A stretch of 7,149 nucleotides of DNA from Nitrospirales bacterium (GTDB lineage: Bacteria > Nitrospirota > Nitrospiria > Nitrospirales > UBA8639): contig BQIY01000109.1 in the NCBI GenBank assembly GCA_021604265.1, positions 1-7,149 on the forward strand. Reading direction: 5' to 3'. The notes beneath the pieces were generated by a model. That model saw only the letters and a program-made list of their open reading frames with translations, searched no databases and was not told the origin of the DNA. Positions 3,939-7,149 of the stretch are shown one piece after another; the stretch's first letter is position 1; each line of letters opens with the position of its first letter. A program made the translations under genes and the position numbers.

Positions 3939-6251
3939 ATGAATCTGTTTTCCCATAACCCGCCACCGCCCAAATTTCCCCGTCGGGACCTTTCCCCGTC
4001 AACACCCGATCGTCACTATTTAGAAAGAGAGTCAGACAGCCAACAGAAAGCACGGCACTTTAGACCCGTGGTCATTGTGTTGCTGCTGCTCATTCCGTGT
4101 CTTGTCCTCACGGCTATTTATGCCAGATACGGCATTACGAATGCCACGAAACCAGACTCGATTCTTCCCAGTCCCAGTTACGCGGTGGTGATGTTTTTGG
4201 TGTATTTGGACAGTGTGGGATTGGTGGTGTTGTCCCTCCTATTATCGCGCAATCTCATTCGGGCGTATTTTGAGAAACGGCATCGGCTCATTGGATCGGG
4301 GTTTCGTGCCAAGCTGATTGCGGCATTTATTGGATTTGCGTTGATTCCGACGGTCATGTTAGCGACGGTGGCGAGTGGTGTAATCAGTGAAGTGATTGAA
4401 GTGTGGTTTAATGACCAAATCATGCAAGTCTTAAACGATTCTGAAGAATTGGCGCAATTCTATCATGAAGATCGAGTAGACCTGGCCGTGAACAGTGCTC
4501 GGGCGATTAGCCAAGAAATTTTTCGAGAAGATATTTTAAGTCCTGAACATCGGGAATTGCTGATTTCAGCAATGGGCCGAAAGCGAATGGAATATAATCT
4601 TGCCGGCGTTGAGGTCTTTTCCCCCCGGATGGAAACATTAGCGCGGGTTGTTCATCCCGATCTGACAGATGCCGTGTTAAGTCTTCCTGTCGGGCAGTTG
4701 GTATTGCAAGTGCTCGATACGCGTGAAGAACTCAATTCGGTTCAAGAAGCTCCCGTTGGTCGATTGGTCCGTGCCGCCACCCCGATTTTGTCGAATACTA
4801 CTCCGGACAAGGTCAGTGGTGTGGTTGTGGTTTCGGCCTATGTGCCAGAAGCGTTGCTGGTCAAGATGGATGTCATTGCCAAGCAATTTAATGATTACCG
4901 GCAAATGAAAGAAATGAAGGCGCCGATTAAAGTTGGTGCCTATTTATTTGTCGCGGTGGTGACCGTCTTAATTCTGTTTGGCGCGACCTGGTTTGGATTT
5001 TACGTGGCTCGCGGTATTACCGTGCCGATTCAACGGCTGGCTGAGGGAACTGAGGCGGTCGCGAAGGGCAATCTTGATGTCAAAATTGCTGTCAACGCGA
5101 CCGATGAAATTGGAACATTAGTCGAATCCTTCAATCGAATGACTGCAGATTTACGGCAAAGTAAGTCAAGATTGGAAGAAGCCAACTATTCGTTATTGCA
5201 GTCGAATACCGAAATCGATCAGCGTCGGGCCTACACGGAGACCGTCGTGGAAACCATTGCTTCGGGGGTTTTGTCCATCTCAGCTGATGCCAAGATTACG
5301 ACATTTAATCCATCAGCTGAACGAATATTAGGCATTAGTGGAGAACAGTTTCGTGGAAAGCCAGTCACGGAGGCCTTTAAGGAATTTCAGCTAACATTGT
5401 TTCAATCGGCGTATGATCATATGCTTGTTGATGGACGTGAGAGCTATTCGTCGGCTGGACAAATGGAAGCGCATGGGATGTTATTGACCATTGGATTGAA
5501 TGTCTCGCGTATGCGCAATGAAGCCGGTCATGACTTGGGGTTTGTGTTCGTCTTTGAGGATCGAACGGAATTGATTAAGGCGCAAAAAACCGCGGCGTGG
5601 CAGGAAGTGGCTCAGCGTATTGCCCATGAAATTAAGAATCCTCTCACACCCATTCAATTATCCGCACAGCGTCTACGGAAAAAGTTTTTTGAACAATCGC
5701 CGGATTTTGAAAAGATTTTCGATCAGTCAACGAATGTGATTGTTGGAGAAGTCAGTAGTTTGAAGCGGATGGTGGATGAATTTTCTAAATTTGCCCGAAT
5801 GCCAGCTCCGCATATGACTCGTGAATCGTTAGGAGACATCATCGAAAAAGTCGTGTCTCTCTATGCCGGAGCTCATCGAGATGTGGAACTGATGGTGAGT
5901 TTGGATGATTCGCTCCCTGAAATTAGTTGTGATGTCGAACAAATTCGTCGGGTGTTCGTGAATCTCTTTGACAATGCGGTTCAAGCCATGAATAGCCGTG
6001 GACGAATTTGGGTTTCGACAGAGTGCGATCGAAGACGGCATCGTGTTATCGTGCGGATAGCTGATGAAGGGGCAGGGATTCAACCCGAAGACCAAGAGAA
6101 GTTATTTGTCCCATATTTTTCCAGGAAACGGACGGGGACCGGGTTGGGGCTTGCCATTGTTCATCGTATTATCACCGACCATAATGGTTCGATTCGAGCA
6201 GAGAATAATCAACCCAAAGGTGCCGTGTTTACGTTTGATTTGCCAATCTAA
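3939..6251 (+). CDS. ntrY: NtrY-family membrane sensor histidine kinase
   Basis: This 770-residue kinase autophosphorylates on a histidine and should pass the phosphate to the NtrX-type regulator encoded next. Domains in order: a Pro-rich cytoplasmic start; membrane helices at about 44-64, 81-104 and 125-148; an extracytoplasmic stretch of about 180 residues (149-331); a fourth helix (332-356); HAMP (about 357-403); a coiled-coil linker; PAS (431-540); and a HisKA/HATPase module. The phosphorylated His is H563 in RIAHEIKNPLTPIQLSAQRL, the NtrY signature. The N box has N675 and N679 (NLFDNAVQAM), G1 is DEGAGI from D709, and G2 is GTGLGL from G733; all ATP-site motifs are intact. The frame opens just after a TGA at 3924, so only TTG 3927 or ATG 3939 can be the start; ATG is preferred, though the Shine-Dalgarno is weak. 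The signal sensed is unknown. Confidence 0.93.
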   Translation: MNLFSHNPPPPKFPRRDLSPSTPDRHYLERESDSQQKARHFRPVVIVLLLLIPCLVLTAIYARYGITNATKPDSILPSPSYAVVMFLVYLDSVGLVVLSLLLSRNLIRAYFEKRHRLIGSGFRAKLIAAFIGFALIPTVMLATVASGVISEVIEVWFNDQIMQVLNDSEELAQFYHEDRVDLAVNSARAISQEIFREDILSPEHRELLISAMGRKRMEYNLAGVEVFSPRMETLARVVHPDLTDAVLSLPVGQLVLQVLDTREELNSVQEAPVGRLVRAATPILSNTTPDKVSGVVVVSAYVPEALLVKMDVIAKQFNDYRQMKEMKAPIKVGAYLFVAVVTVLILFGATWFGFYVARGITVPIQRLAEGTEAVAKGNLDVKIAVNATDEIGTLVESFNRMTADLRQSKSRLEEANYSLLQSNTEIDQRRAYTETVVETIASGVLSISADAKITTFNPSAERILGISGEQFRGKPVTEAFKEFQLTLFQSAYDHMLVDGRESYSSAGQMEAHGMLLTIGLNVSRMRNEAGHDLGFVFVFEDRTELIKAQKTAAWQEVAQRIAHEIKNPLTPIQLSAQRLRKKFFEQSPDFEKIFDQSTNVIVGEVSSLKRMVDEFSKFARMPAPHMTRESLGDIIEKVVSLYAGAHRDVELMVSLDDSLPEISCDVEQIRRVFVNLFDNAVQAMNSRGRIWVSTECDRRRHRVIVRIADEGAGIQPEDQEKLFVPYFSRKRTGTGLGLAIVHRIITDHNGSIRAENNQPKGAVFTFDLPI

Positions 6252-6345
6252 TCTATGGCATTTCAAGAGCGTGTGTGTATGATGACTCGCATTGATCTCT
6301 GCAGCGCGACGGAGGCTGTAGATAATTTTCTGAGGAGATAACGTT
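6252..6345 (+). other. ntrY-ntrX spacer with weak sigma-54-like element
   Basis: This 94-base spacer is longer than most same-operon gaps. TGGCA at 6256-6260 has its GG (6257-6258) exactly 10 bases before a GC (6269-6270), the sigma-54 -24/-12 spacing, but the -12 half reads GAGC rather than TTGC. A 20-codon ORF (6279-6341) without a good ribosome site also fits in it. No terminator is visible, so read-through from ntrY is likely. Confidence 0.25.
6333..6337 (+). promoter_or_regulatory. Ribosome binding site deciding the GTG start of ntrX
   Basis: AGGAG with 8 bases before the GTG at 6346. There is no ATG in frame near the receiver-domain start, so this site supports the non-ATG start. Confidence 0.85.
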
Positions 6346-7149
6346 GTGGCCGAGAGTATTTGCATTGTTGATGACGAGCCGGCAATCCTGAATACCCTGA
6401 GCAGTATTTTAGAAGATGAAGGGTATCAAATTTCTGTGGCTAAAAGCGGCACGGAAGTGCTGAAAATGGTTCGGAGTGAACCGCCGGATTTGATTATTCT
6501 GGATATTTGGATGCCGGAGATTGACGGGTTGGAGACCTTGAAGCGATTGCGGCAGCAATTCCCGGCACTCCTCGTCATTATGATGTCAGGGCATGGTTCG
6601 ATTGAAACGGCCATCAAGGCTACAAAATTAGGGGCCTACGATTACTTAGAGAAGCCATTAGATCTAGAAAAAGTCACGATTCTGGTCAGAAATGCGCTCC
6701 ACCAGCGTAAACTTGAAGAAGAGAACTTGAATCTTCGGATTCAAGTGGAGAGGCGATTTGAGTTAGTCGGGACCTCTCCGGCCATGCACCGGCTTCGTGA
6801 ACTGATTGCCATGGCGGCTCCGACCAATAGTCGTGTCCTGATTTCCGGAGCGAATGGCACCGGCAAGGAGTTGGTTGCCCGCGCCATTCATCTTCACAGT
6901 CCTCGTCACAGTCGTCCCTTTGTTGAAGTGAACTGCGCCGCGATCCCCGAGACGCTGATTGAAAGTGAGTTGTTCGGTCATGAACGGGGGGCCTTTAGCG
7001 GGGCGACATCGATGAAGCGCGGAAAGTTTGAACTCGCTGACGGAGGAACTCTCTTTCTCGATGAAATCGGCGATATGAGTTTAGCCACACAAGCCAAAGT
7101 TTTACGCGTGTTGCAAGAGCAGCAATTTACGCGAGTCGGCGGTGGGAAA
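6346..7149 (+). CDS. ntrX: NtrX-family sigma-54 response regulator, 3' truncated
   Basis: The first 268 residues are present and the gene runs off the window. The receiver domain (1-120) has the acidic pocket D9/D10, phosphoacceptor D53 (LDIWMP), S81 and K103 in the KP motif. A helical linker (about 108-138) leads to the AAA+ sigma-54 activation domain, which starts near 140: Walker A GANGTGKE (168-175), the sigma-54 contact loop GAFSGA (215-220) and Walker B TLFLDE (235-240). In this family phosphorylation drives ATP-dependent opening of sigma-54 promoters. The contact loop has Ser where the consensus GAFTGA has Thr. The Fis-type DNA-binding domain expected at the C-terminus lies beyond the window. 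The GTG start puts the receiver at the N-terminus at normal length. Adjacency to the NtrY kinase identifies its partner. Confidence 0.93.
   Translation, partial: MAESICIVDDEPAILNTLSSILEDEGYQISVAKSGTEVLKMVRSEPPDLIILDIWMPEIDGLETLKRLRQQFPALLVIMMSGHGSIETAIKATKLGAYDYLEKPLDLEKVTILVRNALHQRKLEEENLNLRIQVERRFELVGTSPAMHRLRELIAMAAPTNSRVLISGANGTGKELVARAIHLHSPRHSRPFVEVNCAAIPETLIESELFGHERGAFSGATSMKRGKFELADGGTLFLDEIGDMSLATQAKVLRVLQEQQFTRVGGGK

Noticed and set aside
3766..4053. 95-codon reverse ORF over the ntrY start
   Set aside because: It lies antisense to the ntrY 5' end and its leader, with no ribosome site or recognisable domain; a shadow ORF.
6279..6341. 20-codon ORF between ntrY and ntrX
   Set aside because: No good Shine-Dalgarno, and its 3' end is simply the ntrX ribosome site; probably chance.

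Overview
The window is a 7.1 kb piece of a bacterial chromosome with moderate GC and densely packed genes. It combines MazG, a DUF1844 protein and an NtrY/NtrX-type two-component pair with uncharacterised membrane-anchored proteins. The style of these proteins would fit Nitrospirota (Nitrospira-like) or a delta-proteobacterium-like lineage. That placement is inference from protein style and no marker gene settles it. There are no rRNA or tRNA genes, no CRISPR and no transposase.

Layout. Positions 1-227 are non-coding and carry an imperfect 17-18 bp direct repeat. A forward pair follows: a membrane-anchored single-domain rhodanese (228-836) and a 140-residue protein of unknown family (859-1281). 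They converge on a reverse-strand pair, mazG (2934-2071) followed by an unrecognised one-helix membrane protein (2044-1412). An AT-rich inverted repeat lies between the two convergent groups. mazG and the forward DUF1844 gene (3163-3585) diverge from a compact control region. There, two outward-facing TATAAT boxes sit in the arms of a near-perfect inverted repeat (3061-3121). A 22-codon ORF with its own Shine-Dalgarno precedes mazG and overlaps its start by ATGA.

A 353-base gap (3586-3938) with two hairpins and a perfect 14-bp palindrome leads into a complete NtrY-family membrane histidine kinase (3939-6251). After 94 bases comes the NtrX-family sigma-54 activator, cut by the window end (6346 onward).

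How the genes work together. NtrY and NtrX should form one phosphorelay: an extracytoplasmic/PAS sensor phosphorylates the receiver Asp of an AAA+ activator. mazG is a nucleotide house-cleaning gene that probably shares an mRNA with the membrane protein behind it. The shared mazG/DUF1844 promoter symmetry suggests joint control. No complete novel system can be demonstrated. The most unusual signals are the symmetric divergent promoter, the coupled mini-ORF before mazG, the palindrome before ntrY, and an 11-bp tandem duplication inside the unknown membrane-protein gene.
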